Below, piece after piece: positions 1-7,804 of a stretch of 32,438 nucleotides of DNA. This DNA comes from Acidobacteriota bacterium. Its GTDB lineage: Bacteria; Acidobacteriota; Terriglobia; UBA7540. The stretch spans positions 1 to 32,438 of the forward strand of contig JAJYLL010000053.1 in NCBI GenBank assembly GCA_021787735.1, in the 5' to 3' direction. Position 1 is the first letter of the stretch; each line of letters opens with the position of its first letter. The notes under the pieces were generated by a model. That model saw nothing but the letters and a program-made list of their open reading frames with translations, searched no databases and had not been told where the DNA came from. A program made the position numbers and the translations under genes.

Positions 1-1041
1 GTCGTTATTGACGTCACCGGCTGCAACAAATACCGGCGCCGACCCGGCCGCATAGTTCACTGTCGGCTGGAAGGTGCCGTCACCTTTGCCCAGCAGGATG
101 CTGACGTTGTTGCTGCCGGAGTTCGCCACCGCCAGATCCAACTTGCCATCGTGGTTAAAGTCGCCCAAAGCCACCGAGTAGGGAGAGGATCCGGCCGTAT
201 AGCTCGTTGCGGCCTGGAAAGTTCCGTCGCCATTGCCCAGCAGTATACTGGCGGAGCCGTTACCCTGATTGGCGACTGCCAGGTCGGTTTTGCCATCCCC
301 GTTGAAATCACCCGCGGCTATCGAGAAGGGATTGATTCCAACTGCGTAATTCACCGCCGCCTGGAACGTCCCGTTGCCATTGCCCAGCAGAATGCTGACG
401 TTGTTTCCAAGGTAATTGGCCACCGCCAGGTCCAGCTTGCCATCGTGGTTGAAGTCACCCACGGCAATGGATTGGGGGCTGGTTCCGGCCGGGTAGTTCA
501 CGACCGTCTTGAAGGTGCCGTCGCCATTGCCCAGCAGAATGCCGACATCGCCGTTGTATTCCGCCACGGCCAAGTCCGGCTTGCCATCGCCGTTGAAGTC
601 GCCCACGGCAACGTTGACCATTGCTGTGATAGTCGTGTAGTTCACGGCCGCATGGAAGGTGCCGTCGCCGTTACCCAGCAAGACGCTGACCCCGCCGCCC
701 TGGTCAGCTACAACCAGGTCGAGGTTGCCGTCGCTGTTGAGGTCGGCCGCCGTAAGAAATTCCGGCAGGGACCCCGCAGCGTAGTTCACTGCCGGCTGGA
801 AGGTGCCGTCGCCGTTACCCAACAGGATGCTGACGTTGTTGCCCGAGTAGTTCGACACGGCCAGATCGAGCTTCCCATCGCCATTGAAGTCCCCCATCGC
901 GACGGAACTTGGGGCGGTTCCGGCCGCGTAACCGGCGGCAGATGTAAACGACACGGACTGAGCTTTGGCACCAGCAGCACTGAATCCTAACCATAGTAGT
1001 GAAGAAAGAACGATGCCAACACTACGGCGAAAGAAACTCAT
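1..1041 (-). CDS. Secreted FG-GAP/VCBS repeat protein (3' end beyond window)
   Basis: The frame is open from an ATG at 1041 to base 1, giving 347 codons with no stop, so the C-terminus lies outside the window. The start has a GGAGG ribosome site five bases upstream. Residues 1-28 form a signal peptide (basic SFFRR, hydrophobic core, AKAQ cleavage region). The rest is six complete units plus the start of a seventh, each about 48-50 residues, with the pattern GDFNGDGKLDLAVAN followed by SILLGNGDGTFQ. The DxNxDGxxD loop is the calcium-binding signature of FG-GAP/VCBS beta-propeller repeats. Such proteins are exported and often act in adhesion or carbohydrate binding; no enzymatic domain is visible in the part seen. 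The units are very similar at DNA level, suggesting recent duplication or conversion. Family assignment is firm; substrate is unknown. Confidence 0.9.
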   Translation of the reverse strand, partial: MSFFRRSVGIVLSSLLWLGFSAAGAKAQSVSFTSAAGYAAGTAPSSVAMGDFNGDGKLDLAVSNYSGNNVSILLGNGDGTFQPAVNYAAGSLPEFLTAADLNSDGNLDLVVADQGGGVSVLLGNGDGTFHAAVNYTTITAMVNVAVGDFNGDGKPDLAVAEYNGDVGILLGNGDGTFKTVVNYPAGTSPQSIAVGDFNHDGKLDLAVANYLGNNVSILLGNGNGTFQAAVNYAVGINPFSIAAGDFNGDGKTDLAVANQGNGSASILLGNGDGTFQAATSYTAGSSPYSVALGDFNHDGKLDLAVANSGSNNVSILLGKGDGTFQPTVNYAAGSAPVFVAAGDVNND

Positions 1042-1077
1042 ATCCCCCTCCAAGCAGCTTGACGCCATGGTGTTTGC

Positions 1078-1181
1078 GAAGGCCAGAATTAACGCTTTGG
1101 CCTTCCGGCAATTTAAAAATATGCATCCCTATGGGTGCAGGCAAGCACCCGTTTTCCCAGGCGGTTACACCCGCAGCCAAT
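1078..1181 (-). promoter_or_regulatory. Structured 5' leader of the FG-GAP gene
   Basis: The predicted transcript leader is about 140 nt and can form three hairpins: GCGG/CCGC at 1161-1174, GGGTGC/GCACCC at 1133-1150, and a perfect 8-bp stem GAAGGCCA/TGGCCTTC at 1078-1105. None is followed by a T-run, so these are not obvious terminators. I could not match the leader to a riboswitch class; the GEMM c-di-GMP core motifs are absent. Regulatory RNA function is inference. Confidence 0.4.
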
Positions 1182-1187
1182 AACTCT

Positions 1188-1216
1188 TTTATAGCCCCCT
1201 AAAAACTCGTCGTCAG
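1188..1216 (-). promoter_or_regulatory. Probable sigma-70 promoter for the FG-GAP gene
   Basis: On the minus strand CTGACG (1216-1211; 4 of 6 to TTGACA) is separated by exactly 17 nt from TATAAA (1193-1188; 5 of 6). Transcription would begin near 1181, about 140 nt before the start codon. Confidence 0.5.
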
Positions 1217-1558
1217 GGCTTCCGGAACTCGTTCATTGCCGCGCCGAGGAAAACATGGAACATTACACCGCAAGGATTCTAGCCTGCCGTGGAATCTAAA
1301 ATCAAGTGACCGCCTGGTTAATAGTAAGTAGCTGCCGGGATTACCTTCAAGCAAGATTCCACCGAGAGCGGTCAGAAGTACTACCCGGAACGGTGGGCAC
1401 ACGCTTGGGACGGATTGTTTATGACCTGAATGGCATTTTGGACGTTTACTTCATCCGGTCGGCTGCCACGAAAGCCTACACCCCACCCACAGGAGTCGCA
1501 CGCGGAAGACGTTCTTACTGGCTGGTGAGATCGTCCGCAGGAATAGCGTGCGTCAGGG
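1217..1558. other. Intergenic stretch, no gene recognised
   Basis: This lies between the promoter of the FG-GAP gene and the 3' end of the metallo-hydrolase. The short open frames in it have no recognisable motif, no convincing ribosome site and unlikely composition. I see no repeat or RNA gene here. Confidence 0.5.
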
Positions 1559-2200
1559 TCAGACGATCTGAACTTCGCAGTTGGTCACAAGCGACTTGAA
1601 CTTCTTTGCGTCGTCGCCGGTTCCGACGATGGTAGCATAGTGCATGGGAACTGCAATCTTGGGATTGAGGGTCTTCGCCGCCTTGGCCGCCTCTTCTACC
1701 GTCATCACATAAGTGCCTGACACGGGCAGCAACGCGATGTCACATCGGATGGATTTCATTTCCGGAATAAAATCCGTGTCGCCAGCGTGATACACGCGCG
1801 TTCCATCCATTTCGAACACAAAGCCCACGCCCTTTGCATCCTTTGGATGGAAGGGTTTTCCGGGCTCCCGAAATTTATTGACGTTGTACGCCGGAACGGC
1901 TTCAATCGCTATACCACCGACATTCAGCTTCGTGCCAGGCTCGGCAAAATGCTTTCCCCTTGCCTTGACCTTTTGCAGGCCGGCTTTGCACAGCGGGCTC
2001 GCAACAATGATGGTTTCAGGTGAGCAAACTTTGTTGAGGTCATCAACGCTCAAATGATCAAAGTGGTCGTGGCTCAGGAGCACGATGTCCGCCTTGTCCT
2101 CCTGTAACACCTTGAACGGGTCTGTATAAATTACCTTCGATCCTGCGACTCTGAAGGTGTCGTGCGCGATTCGGGTGAATTCAAGGTTCAGGAGTTTCAT
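1559..2200 (-). CDS. UPF0173-type metal-dependent hydrolase (MBL fold)
   Basis: The 213-residue product is a compact metallo-beta-lactamase-fold protein. The metal-binding motif HDHFDH occupies residues 44-49, followed by a YHAGDTD segment (later Asp ligand) and a near C-terminal MHYAT segment (His ligand), the order expected for UPF0173/YtkL-like hydrolases. Length is slightly below the usual ~225-230 residues. There is no signal peptide, so it is cytoplasmic. The start is supported by AGGAGG seven bases upstream of the ATG. It stands alone; neighbours give no clue to substrate. The physiological substrate of the family is not established, so only hydrolase activity can be proposed. Confidence 0.88.
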   Translation of the reverse strand: MKLLNLEFTRIAHDTFRVAGSKVIYTDPFKVLQEDKADIVLLSHDHFDHLSVDDLNKVCSPETIIVASPLCKAGLQKVKARGKHFAEPGTKLNVGGIAIEAVPAYNVNKFREPGKPFHPKDAKGVGFVFEMDGTRVYHAGDTDFIPEMKSIRCDIALLPVSGTYVMTVEEAAKAAKTLNPKIAVPMHYATIVGTGDDAKKFKSLVTNCEVQIV

Positions 2201-2281
2201 TACAATTCCTCCTGTGCAAAATACCTGCCTTTAGCTTCCGTCGCCCATGCGGCTCCGCCAAAAGTGAAAAGTTTATAATAT

Positions 2282-2309
2282 CAAAAAAATGACTCACCGA
2301 CGCGGTGAG
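2282..2309 (-). terminator. Terminator-like hairpin with T-run, minus strand
   Basis: Perfect 7-bp stem CTCACCG/CGGTGAG (2293-2299 and 2303-2309) with a 3-nt loop, followed on the minus strand by TCATTTTTTTGA. It has the form of an intrinsic terminator reading leftward, but no minus-strand gene lies just upstream. It sits about 80 bp before the metallo-hydrolase start, so it could be an attenuator or the relic of a lost gene's end. Confidence 0.45.
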
Positions 2310-2476
2310 ATCAGGTCGTTGGCAGCGTGTCTTCAACTCTGAATCCTAAACTGGGTTTCATAGAACCCCCCTTGCTGACTCCGCCGTCAGCGAACTTGTC
2401 CACGCAGATACGATTGTTAGCAAATTCTAATAGCCTTTGGTCTACGTTATGCCGAAAAACAACTGGAGAGACAAAA
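2310..2476. other. Intergenic stretch, no gene recognised
   Basis: Between the minus-strand terminator-like hairpin and the leader hairpin of the next plus-strand gene I see no coding signal, repeat or clear promoter; small open frames here lack motifs and ribosome sites. Confidence 0.4.
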
Positions 2477-2508
2477 GTTGGCGGTTCAACCCGTGAGGAG
2501 CCGCCAAC
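2477..2508 (+). promoter_or_regulatory. Leader hairpin upstream of the first SLGEIAR gene
   Basis: GTTGGCGGTTC (2477-2487) can pair with GAGCCGCCAAC (2498-2508), an 11-bp stem with one G-U pair and a 10-nt loop, ending 19 bases before the GTG start. The purine stretch GTGAGGAG, the best Shine-Dalgarno-like sequence nearby, lies in the loop and right arm. The fold could influence translation; that is inference. Confidence 0.35.
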
Positions 2509-2527
2509 ACCGGGCCGGTAGAACGAA

Positions 2528-3115
2528 GTGAACAAGATCGCGAAAACGCTAACGGCCTCCCTTCTGATTGTCCTGATGGCGCTGGCCGGATCCATGGCCC
2601 TCGGCCAGGATTCGGGCGTGCCGCAGTCACTGGGCGAAATCGCCCGGCACTTGAAGGCACAACGCGAAAAACAAAAACAGAAGCCTGTGGCCGTTTACAC
2701 CAACGACAATCTGCCTCGTCAGGAATCACTAGGAGCCCTCTCCGCGAATATGGAAGAGAATTCGCAGACAAAAGGGCAGGCTACGGGAAAGAATGCTCCG
2801 GGGGCTGCCGCCTCTGAAGGGCATGGAGAAAAGTATTTTCGCGCAAAAGCTGAAAAGATCCGCTCTCAGATGGAATTCCACAAGCGGCAACTTGCCGTCC
2901 TGCAACAGCAACTGGGGCTTACAAGGATGCAATATTATCCAGACCCCCAAAAGACCCTGGAACAGGAAAGTACCCCCGCATTCCAGACCGATATAAACAA
3001 GCTCCGGAGCAAAATCTCAAGTGCCGAGAAGGCGGTCGCTGACGATCAGAAGGCAATGGAAGATTTGCAAAGTGAGCTTCGGCGCGATGGCGGTGACCCC
3101 GGCTGGATCCGCTAA
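2528..3115 (+). CDS. Secreted coiled-coil protein with SLGEIAR and TNDN motifs (paralogue 1)
   Basis: A GTG start at 2528 is the only one possible after an in-frame TAG at 2519-2521. The 195-residue product has a signal peptide (residues 1-27, ending ALGQ). The mature start carries QSLGEIARHLKAQREKQ and then VYTNDNLP. A low-complexity linker follows, then a charged helical region (about 95-190, rich in Lys, Gln, Glu) that should form a coiled coil, with a C-terminal GGDPGWIR. The next gene repeats the layout, including SLGEIAR, TNDD and a final PERWI segment, so the two are tandem paralogues. I associate SLGEIAR/TNDD secreted proteins with acidobacteria but know no function. Location is periplasm or outside. 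Confidence 0.75.
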   Translation: MNKIAKTLTASLLIVLMALAGSMALGQDSGVPQSLGEIARHLKAQREKQKQKPVAVYTNDNLPRQESLGALSANMEENSQTKGQATGKNAPGAAASEGHGEKYFRAKAEKIRSQMEFHKRQLAVLQQQLGLTRMQYYPDPQKTLEQESTPAFQTDINKLRSKISSAEKAVADDQKAMEDLQSELRRDGGDPGWIR

Positions 3116-3167
3116 TGGAATATTCTTCCCAAGTCTACGAGCGGCCCCACCCAAATCCACAGACGCA

Positions 3168-3809
3168 ATGATGAACCTTGCCTTCCGCACCGCACTCTCT
3201 CTTCTCGTGTTTGCCGCATTTCTGCTACCGCCATCCGTAACAAGTTCCGCTCAGTCCCTGGGCGAAATTGCGCGCCGATACCGCAAGGAACTGGAGGAAC
3301 GAAAGAACAAGGGTGAAGTCCCGGTCATAGTGTTTACAAACGACGACATTGCCAGGATGCCTCCAGTCTCAATTGTGGGGCCTTCAGTGGGCCGGGCCGC
3401 TGGACCGGCTTCGAAACAAACCGCGACAACGCCACCACCCGGGTCAACCCTCCGTAAGGCGACCACTGCGCCCACTGAGGGACATCGCGGAAAATCAGAA
3501 GAAAGCGCAAAGTCCAAAGAATATTGGCAAGCGAAATTCAAGGCTGCCCGCGCTGCGCTGGAGCAGGCCAAAGAAGAACAGACACTGGTGGAAGATGAAA
3601 TTCAACTTCTCCAGATTCAGCAGGCAAGAGAACTGAACCCTGACCGCTCAAGAAAATTGAACAGCAAGATTGACGCATCGACTATCGAGCTTGAAGCCAA
3701 ACGCGCAGCAACGCATAAAGCGCAGGCCGCGCTGGATGAAATTGAGAAGGAATTCAAAAAGAGCGGAGCGCCCGAGAGATGGATTCAGGACGATGCGAAC
3801 CACGACTAA
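3168..3809 (+). CDS. Secreted coiled-coil protein with SLGEIAR and TNDD motifs (paralogue 2)
   Basis: The frame is open from 3021, but the signal peptide begins at the MMNLAF pair (3168/3171), so I place the start at 3168; the product is 213 residues. Residues 1-29 form the signal peptide (ending SSAQ). SLGEIARRYRKELEERK follows, then VFTNDDIARMP, a Pro/Thr/Gly-rich linker, and a charged helical region (about 110-205) ending GAPERWI. It begins 52 bp after paralogue 1 on the same strand, so the two are likely co-transcribed. The motifs align in order with paralogue 1, but the sequences have diverged considerably outside them. No catalytic motif is visible; a structural or scaffolding role is possible. 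No strong ribosome site precedes the start. Confidence 0.75.
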   Translation: MMNLAFRTALSLLVFAAFLLPPSVTSSAQSLGEIARRYRKELEERKNKGEVPVIVFTNDDIARMPPVSIVGPSVGRAAGPASKQTATTPPPGSTLRKATTAPTEGHRGKSEESAKSKEYWQAKFKAARAALEQAKEEQTLVEDEIQLLQIQQARELNPDRSRKLNSKIDASTIELEAKRAATHKAQAALDEIEKEFKKSGAPERWIQDDANHD

Positions 3810-3825
3810 GCGCGCCTAGGCGGCC

Positions 3826-4584
3826 TCAAGTTTTCTCGCCCAGGTGCAAGGCTACCACGCCGCCGGTGAAATTCCTGTAATGGACACTGTTGAATCCCTC
3901 TTCCCGAAGCAGGTTTGCAAGTGCCTCCTGATCCGGAAAACGCAACACCGAGTCTGGAAGGTACTGGTATGGTCCCTGAACTCCTGAAATCCACGCGCCC
4001 AACCGTGGAAGAACGCGACGAAAATAGGCACGGAACAGCGGGCCAAAAACCGGCCACGTGACATGTGAAAACTCCAGGATCGCCACCGTCCCGCCAGGCC
4101 TCAGCACGCGCCTCATTTCCTGTACGCCGCGCCGGTAATTCGCCAGATTGCGGAAGCCGAAGGCGATGGTGAGCGCATGGAACGAAGAGTCACGGAACGG
4201 GAGGCGAAGGGTATCGGCCTCCAGGAAAACTGTGTTCGTGGAGAGGCCCGCTGATTTTTCGCAGGCCCGTTGCAGCATCGGGTGGCAGAAATCCGTCCCC
4301 AGCACTGCACCCTCGGATGCCTTCCTCAGAGCCAGCGCAAGGTCGCCCGTACCACAGCATAGATCAGCCACAACAGAAGAAGGATTGGCCAACACGGGCT
4401 TCAACGCCTTGACCGTTGCTTGCCGCCACCGGATATCAAATCCAACGGAGAGCAGATGGTTCAACAGATCGTAGCGTGGTGCGACGGCTGCAAACATGCC
4501 CCGCACAGCCGAAGCTGTGGAGTGCTCGTCCACGCCCTTCCCAATGGTTGTACCCTCTACCCTCTCGGGCTTTGCCTTAGTCAT
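3826..4584 (-). CDS. ubiE: Demethylmenaquinone/ubiquinone C-methyltransferase
   Basis: This 252-residue class I SAM-dependent methyltransferase carries the UbiE/MenG signatures. FAAVAPRYDLLNHLLSVG lies near residue 30, the SAM-binding motif ADLCCGTGDLALAL follows, then the DTLRLPF and AFGFRNL segments and RVLRPGGTVAILEFS. It methylates the quinone ring in the last steps of menaquinone (and in some bacteria ubiquinone) synthesis, on the cytoplasmic side of the membrane. I chose the ATG at 4584 because it gives the usual family length; the open frame continues upstream inside aroB only as a shadow. The first eight bases, ATGACTAA, contain the aroB stop, so the genes are translationally coupled. 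Menaquinone is the likely product in this phylum, which is inference. Confidence 0.93.
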   Translation of the reverse strand: MTKAKPERVEGTTIGKGVDEHSTASAVRGMFAAVAPRYDLLNHLLSVGFDIRWRQATVKALKPVLANPSSVVADLCCGTGDLALALRKASEGAVLGTDFCHPMLQRACEKSAGLSTNTVFLEADTLRLPFRDSSFHALTIAFGFRNLANYRRGVQEMRRVLRPGGTVAILEFSHVTWPVFGPLFRAYFRRVLPRLGAWISGVQGPYQYLPDSVLRFPDQEALANLLREEGFNSVHYRNFTGGVVALHLGEKT

Positions 4585-5665
4585 GCGCCTCCGATTCCTG
4601 CACGATACGCAGGGCTTCCACGGCGGCATCCATGGGAACGTCGCGCACGATCCGGACCTTACCGATCTTCTCCGGCACCACCCAATGGATCTGGCCTGCC
4701 ACGGCTTTCTTGTCGCGCGGAAAGAGTTTTCGGATTTTCGCCGGCGACAGGTCACGGATGGAAGGCAGCGGCCCGATACGTCGGACGAGCGCCGAAATCC
4801 GCTCTTCTTCCTTCGCATTCAGCATCTTCAAGATCACGCCCAACTGCGCCGCGCACAGCAAACCCCATCCAACAGCCTCCCCATGGAGAAACCGGTTGTA
4901 ACCTGTGGCTTCTTCCAGGGCGTGGCCAAAGGTGTGGCCAAGGTTCAGCAGTCGCCGGAGGTCAGCCTCATGTTCGTCGTGATTGACGATGTCCACTTTC
5001 ACCTGTGCTGCACGTGCCAGCAAATCATCCAGGGCGCCATTCAATCCAGGACGCAGCCTGCCTGCGCTCTCTTCCATCAATGAAAACAAATTGGGGCCGG
5101 AGATGACAGCGTGTTTTGCAACCTCATAAAAACCGGAAAGGAACGCCCGCGGAGGAAGAGATTTCAGCACCACGGGATCGGCCAGCACCAGGCGCGGCGG
5201 CGCAAACGTCCCGATAAGATTCTTCATTTCACCTACGTTGACGGCGGTTTTGCCACCTATGGCGCTGTCGACCTGTGCCACCACTGTGGTCGGTACCTGG
5301 ATGTAATCAATCCCGCGCATGTAAGTGGAAGCGACAAATCCACCAAGATCGCCCACCACGCCGCCGCCGAACGCTATCAGCAGTGAGCGCCGGTCCGCTC
5401 CTTTCTTCAGCAGCGTTGCGGCAACCTGTTCTGCCATTCGGATGCTCTTGGAGTTCTCCCCCGAAGGGACAAAGATCTCTTGCGGCGCGATCAACCGGCT
5501 GGCTTTCAAAAAATTCGCTCCCCAGCGCCTCCACAAAGAACGTTCCGTCAAAATAAATATCGAAGAGTAGCTGCGGTAAGGGAAGCGCTGAAACGCGCTC
5601 CACGCGGCGCGCCCGGCCACAACCTGGTAATCAAAGTCGCGAGATTTCACTTTCAATCGTCGCAT
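4577..5665 (-). CDS. aroB: 3-dehydroquinate synthase
   Basis: The 362-residue product matches AroB, which converts DAHP to 3-dehydroquinate, step two of the shikimate pathway. The NAD-binding core GGGVVGDLGGFVASTYMRG is at about 100-118, followed by VPTTVVAQVDSAIGGKTAVN. Metal ligands are visible as Glu181 in GFYEVAKH, His244/His248 in NLGHTFGHALE and His261 in HGEAVGWG. The segment GFYEVAKHAVI differs slightly from the common GxAEVIKYG but keeps Glu and Lys. The open frame begins at 5770, but the ATG at 5665 (MRRLKVKSRDF) fits family length and has GGGG upstream. The gene precedes ubiE with an 8-bp overlap, pairing aromatic precursor supply with quinone synthesis. Confidence 0.95.
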   Translation of the reverse strand: MRRLKVKSRDFDYQVVAGRAAWSAFQRFPYRSYSSIFILTERSLWRRWGANFLKASRLIAPQEIFVPSGENSKSIRMAEQVAATLLKKGADRRSLLIAFGGGVVGDLGGFVASTYMRGIDYIQVPTTVVAQVDSAIGGKTAVNVGEMKNLIGTFAPPRLVLADPVVLKSLPPRAFLSGFYEVAKHAVISGPNLFSLMEESAGRLRPGLNGALDDLLARAAQVKVDIVNHDEHEADLRRLLNLGHTFGHALEEATGYNRFLHGEAVGWGLLCAAQLGVILKMLNAKEEERISALVRRIGPLPSIRDLSPAKIRKLFPRDKKAVAGQIHWVVPEKIGKVRIVRDVPMDAAVEALRIVQESEAHD

Positions 5666-5770
5666 AGGGCCCCAATCAATCCTTTCCTGTCGGTGAGTCA
5701 AAACACTTAGCATAACACCTGGAAGGGGGCAACTTCCTGCCTGGCGAACAATAGAACCGCGACGTTGCAT

Positions 5771-5897
5771 TTAGCAAGTTGCTGGAAAAGCTGTAGCGGC
5801 GGCTTTACGCCGCCAACGCGCGCTGAAATCATTGGGCTTGTGGCGGGATGAACCCGCAGCTACATGCTCTCAGAGGCATTTTTCAGCAACCTGTTAG
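5771..5897. mobile_element. MITE-like palindromic element
   Basis: The ~127-bp stretch is bounded by imperfect 19-bp inverted repeats, TTAGCAAGTTGCTGGAAAA (5771-5789) and TTTTTCAGCAACCTGTTAG (5879-5897); 15 of 19 positions pair and three of the four mismatches are transitions. Inside, TGTAGCGGCGG and CCGCAGCTACA form a second inverted pair, and GGCGGC/GCCGCC (5798-5814) a tight hairpin around TTTAC. There is no coding capacity. The core GTAGCGGCGGCTTTACGCCGCC resembles the repeats near 26.7 and 27.6 kb. It occupies the aroB-nadB gap. Confidence 0.5.
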
Positions 5898-6065
5898 AAG
5901 CACTCGCCATGGTGCGTCAAGCTGACCTGTTCAGACGGGCTCATTGAGAAGATTCTGCGAATATTCGGCTTGAATCGGAAATGTGCATGAACTGCGAATG
6001 GCATTAAAGCTCCCGGCTACAGGTTGCGGGCGCACGCCGTCCCGCGTATGATGGTGATGATCCCT

Positions 6066-7715
6066 ATGACCGAGAAAATTGAGCACGTTGATTATCTGAT
6101 CCTTGGCGCCGGCATTGCCGGTTTGCGCGCCGCTATTGAACTGGCTGGTGCTGCCCACGTTCTGGTCCTGACCAAAGGCGAAATCTATGAATCGAGCACC
6201 GAACATGCCCAGGGAGGCATTGCCGCCGCATTGGCGGAGGATGACGAAGTACGTCTCCATCTCCAGGACACCTTGCAAGCAGGCGACGGACTCTGCCGCG
6301 AAGAGGCCGTGAAGGTCCTTGTGGAACAGGGCCCCCATGAAATCAGGAAACTGATCGACTGGGGCATGGAATTCGACCGCGAAGGGACGAAGCTGGCCTT
6401 CACGCGTGAAGCCGCGCACAGCCGTTCTCGCGTTCTTCATGCTCATGGAGATTCAACAGGCGCCCAGATCCTGCGGGCGCTGATAGTCAAGGTCAAGACG
6501 CTTCCTTCCGTTGAAATCCGGCCGCACACTTTTGCAACCGATCTCCTCCTTGACGGTGATCGGGTGGCAGGGGTCAATTACATCGACACAAAAACATCGC
6601 GCCTGCGGTCGATCGAGGCCGATGGCGTGGTGCTGGCAACCGGCGGGATGGGGCAGGTTTACAAGGAAACCACAAACCCCGATGTCGCCTGCGGAGACGG
6701 TGTCGCCATTGCCTACCGGGCTGGCGCGATATTGAGCGATCTGGAGTTCGTCCAGTTTCATCCGACTGCGCTCTACGCGAAGGGCGCGCCCCACTTCCTG
6801 TTGTCGGAGGCGCTGCGGGGCGAGGGCGGCATCCTCAGGAACATTGACCTGCACCGGTTTATGCCCCACTACAACGAGGCCGGGGAGCTTGCGCCTCGCG
6901 ACGTTGTCTCTCGGTCCATTGTCATGGAGATGCGGAAGACCGGCAGTGACTTCGTATATCTTGATCTGACCGGCCTTGAAGAAAAACACGTCAAGAACCG
7001 TTTCCCCACGATCTACTCGACTTGCCTGCAATACGGGCTGGACATCACGACCGATCTTCTGCCGGTTCGTCCTGCCGCCCACTACGCCATGGGCGGAGTT
7101 GCAACCGACCTCAACGGCAACACTTCCATGGAAGGTCTTTACGCGGCGGGAGAAGTTGCCGCAACAGGGGTCCATGGCGCCAATCGCCTTGCCAGCAATT
7201 CCCTGCTTGAAGGACTGGTTTACGGCGCAAGAGCAGGCGCTAGCGCCCGCCGGCATTCCCACCATCAGCACTCCAAAGCCGGAAGCTCAGAGCCCGCGGC
7301 CAGCGCGGCTAAAGCCCGTCCAGGCGTGAAAGGCCATTCGTCAGCTTCCGGCACCGATATCGCGCAGGTTGTGACGGACCTCCGGGAAATTCTTTGGGAC
7401 AAGGTCGGAATCATTCGCGACCAGGCAGGACTTGCGAGAGCCGTGCACAAACTTGAAGAAATCTCTATGGAAGATCCTATTCCTCTTGAGCGGCAGTGGC
7501 ACGAAGCCCGCAACATGCTGACCGTCGCGCGACTGATTGCCTCCTCGGCGCTGGCTCGCAGAGAAAGCCGCGGAGCCCACTACCGCACCGACATTCCGTT
7601 CAAGGATGAGTCCACGCCTCCGCGCCACTCCTACGTCAGTAAAGGGTCAGCAGTTTCTTTTTCGCAGGACCTGCCGGCCGGCTTCGGCGGAAAATCAGCG
7701 GTCACGCACAAGTAA
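6066..7715 (+). CDS. nadB: L-aspartate oxidase
   Basis: NadB oxidises L-aspartate to iminoaspartate using FAD, the first step of de novo NAD synthesis in the cytoplasm. The product is 549 residues from the ATG at 6066 (E. coli NadB is 540). Visible signatures are the FAD dinucleotide fold YLILGAGIAGLRAAIELAG at the N-terminus, ESSTEHAQGGIAAAL, HSRSRVLHAHGDSTG, FVQFHPTAL, SEALRGEGGIL, APRDVVSRSI, and the flavin-contacting GLYAAGEVAATGVHGANRLA and NSLLEGLVYGARAG. The C-terminal helical domain is present. Upstream in-frame starts exist (ATG 6048, TTG 6024); 6066 has a GGTGAT sequence upstream and puts the FAD motif at the usual distance. No nadA or nadC is visible nearby. Confidence 0.94.
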   Translation: MTEKIEHVDYLILGAGIAGLRAAIELAGAAHVLVLTKGEIYESSTEHAQGGIAAALAEDDEVRLHLQDTLQAGDGLCREEAVKVLVEQGPHEIRKLIDWGMEFDREGTKLAFTREAAHSRSRVLHAHGDSTGAQILRALIVKVKTLPSVEIRPHTFATDLLLDGDRVAGVNYIDTKTSRLRSIEADGVVLATGGMGQVYKETTNPDVACGDGVAIAYRAGAILSDLEFVQFHPTALYAKGAPHFLLSEALRGEGGILRNIDLHRFMPHYNEAGELAPRDVVSRSIVMEMRKTGSDFVYLDLTGLEEKHVKNRFPTIYSTCLQYGLDITTDLLPVRPAAHYAMGGVATDLNGNTSMEGLYAAGEVAATGVHGANRLASNSLLEGLVYGARAGASARRHSHHQHSKAGSSEPAASAAKARPGVKGHSSASGTDIAQVVTDLREILWDKVGIIRDQAGLARAVHKLEEISMEDPIPLERQWHEARNMLTVARLIASSALARRESRGAHYRTDIPFKDESTPPRHSYVSKGSAVSFSQDLPAGFGGKSAVTHK

Positions 7716-7804
7716 CGCCCGCTCCATCACCAGGTCAAATGAAAATTGAGCTTCAGGCACTCGATGAATGTCCACAACACGGGAGTTTCTCCTCTTTGAA
7801 GGCA

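Noticed and set aside
151..990. Long plus-strand open frame of 279 codons with internal periodicity
   Set aside because: It is antisense to the FG-GAP repeats; its periodicity is the shadow of the repeat unit and the minus-strand frame carries the DxNxDG motifs.
1078..1181. GEMM-type c-di-GMP riboswitch in the FG-GAP leader
   Set aside because: Hairpins are present, but the conserved AGGGCAAA and GACGCAAAGCC segments are not.
1306..1599. 97-codon plus-strand frame
   Set aside because: No motif, no ribosome site, and it runs into the 3' end of the metallo-hydrolase gene on the other strand.
6453..7271. 272-codon minus-strand frame
   Set aside because: Antisense shadow of nadB; no independent motif or start signal.
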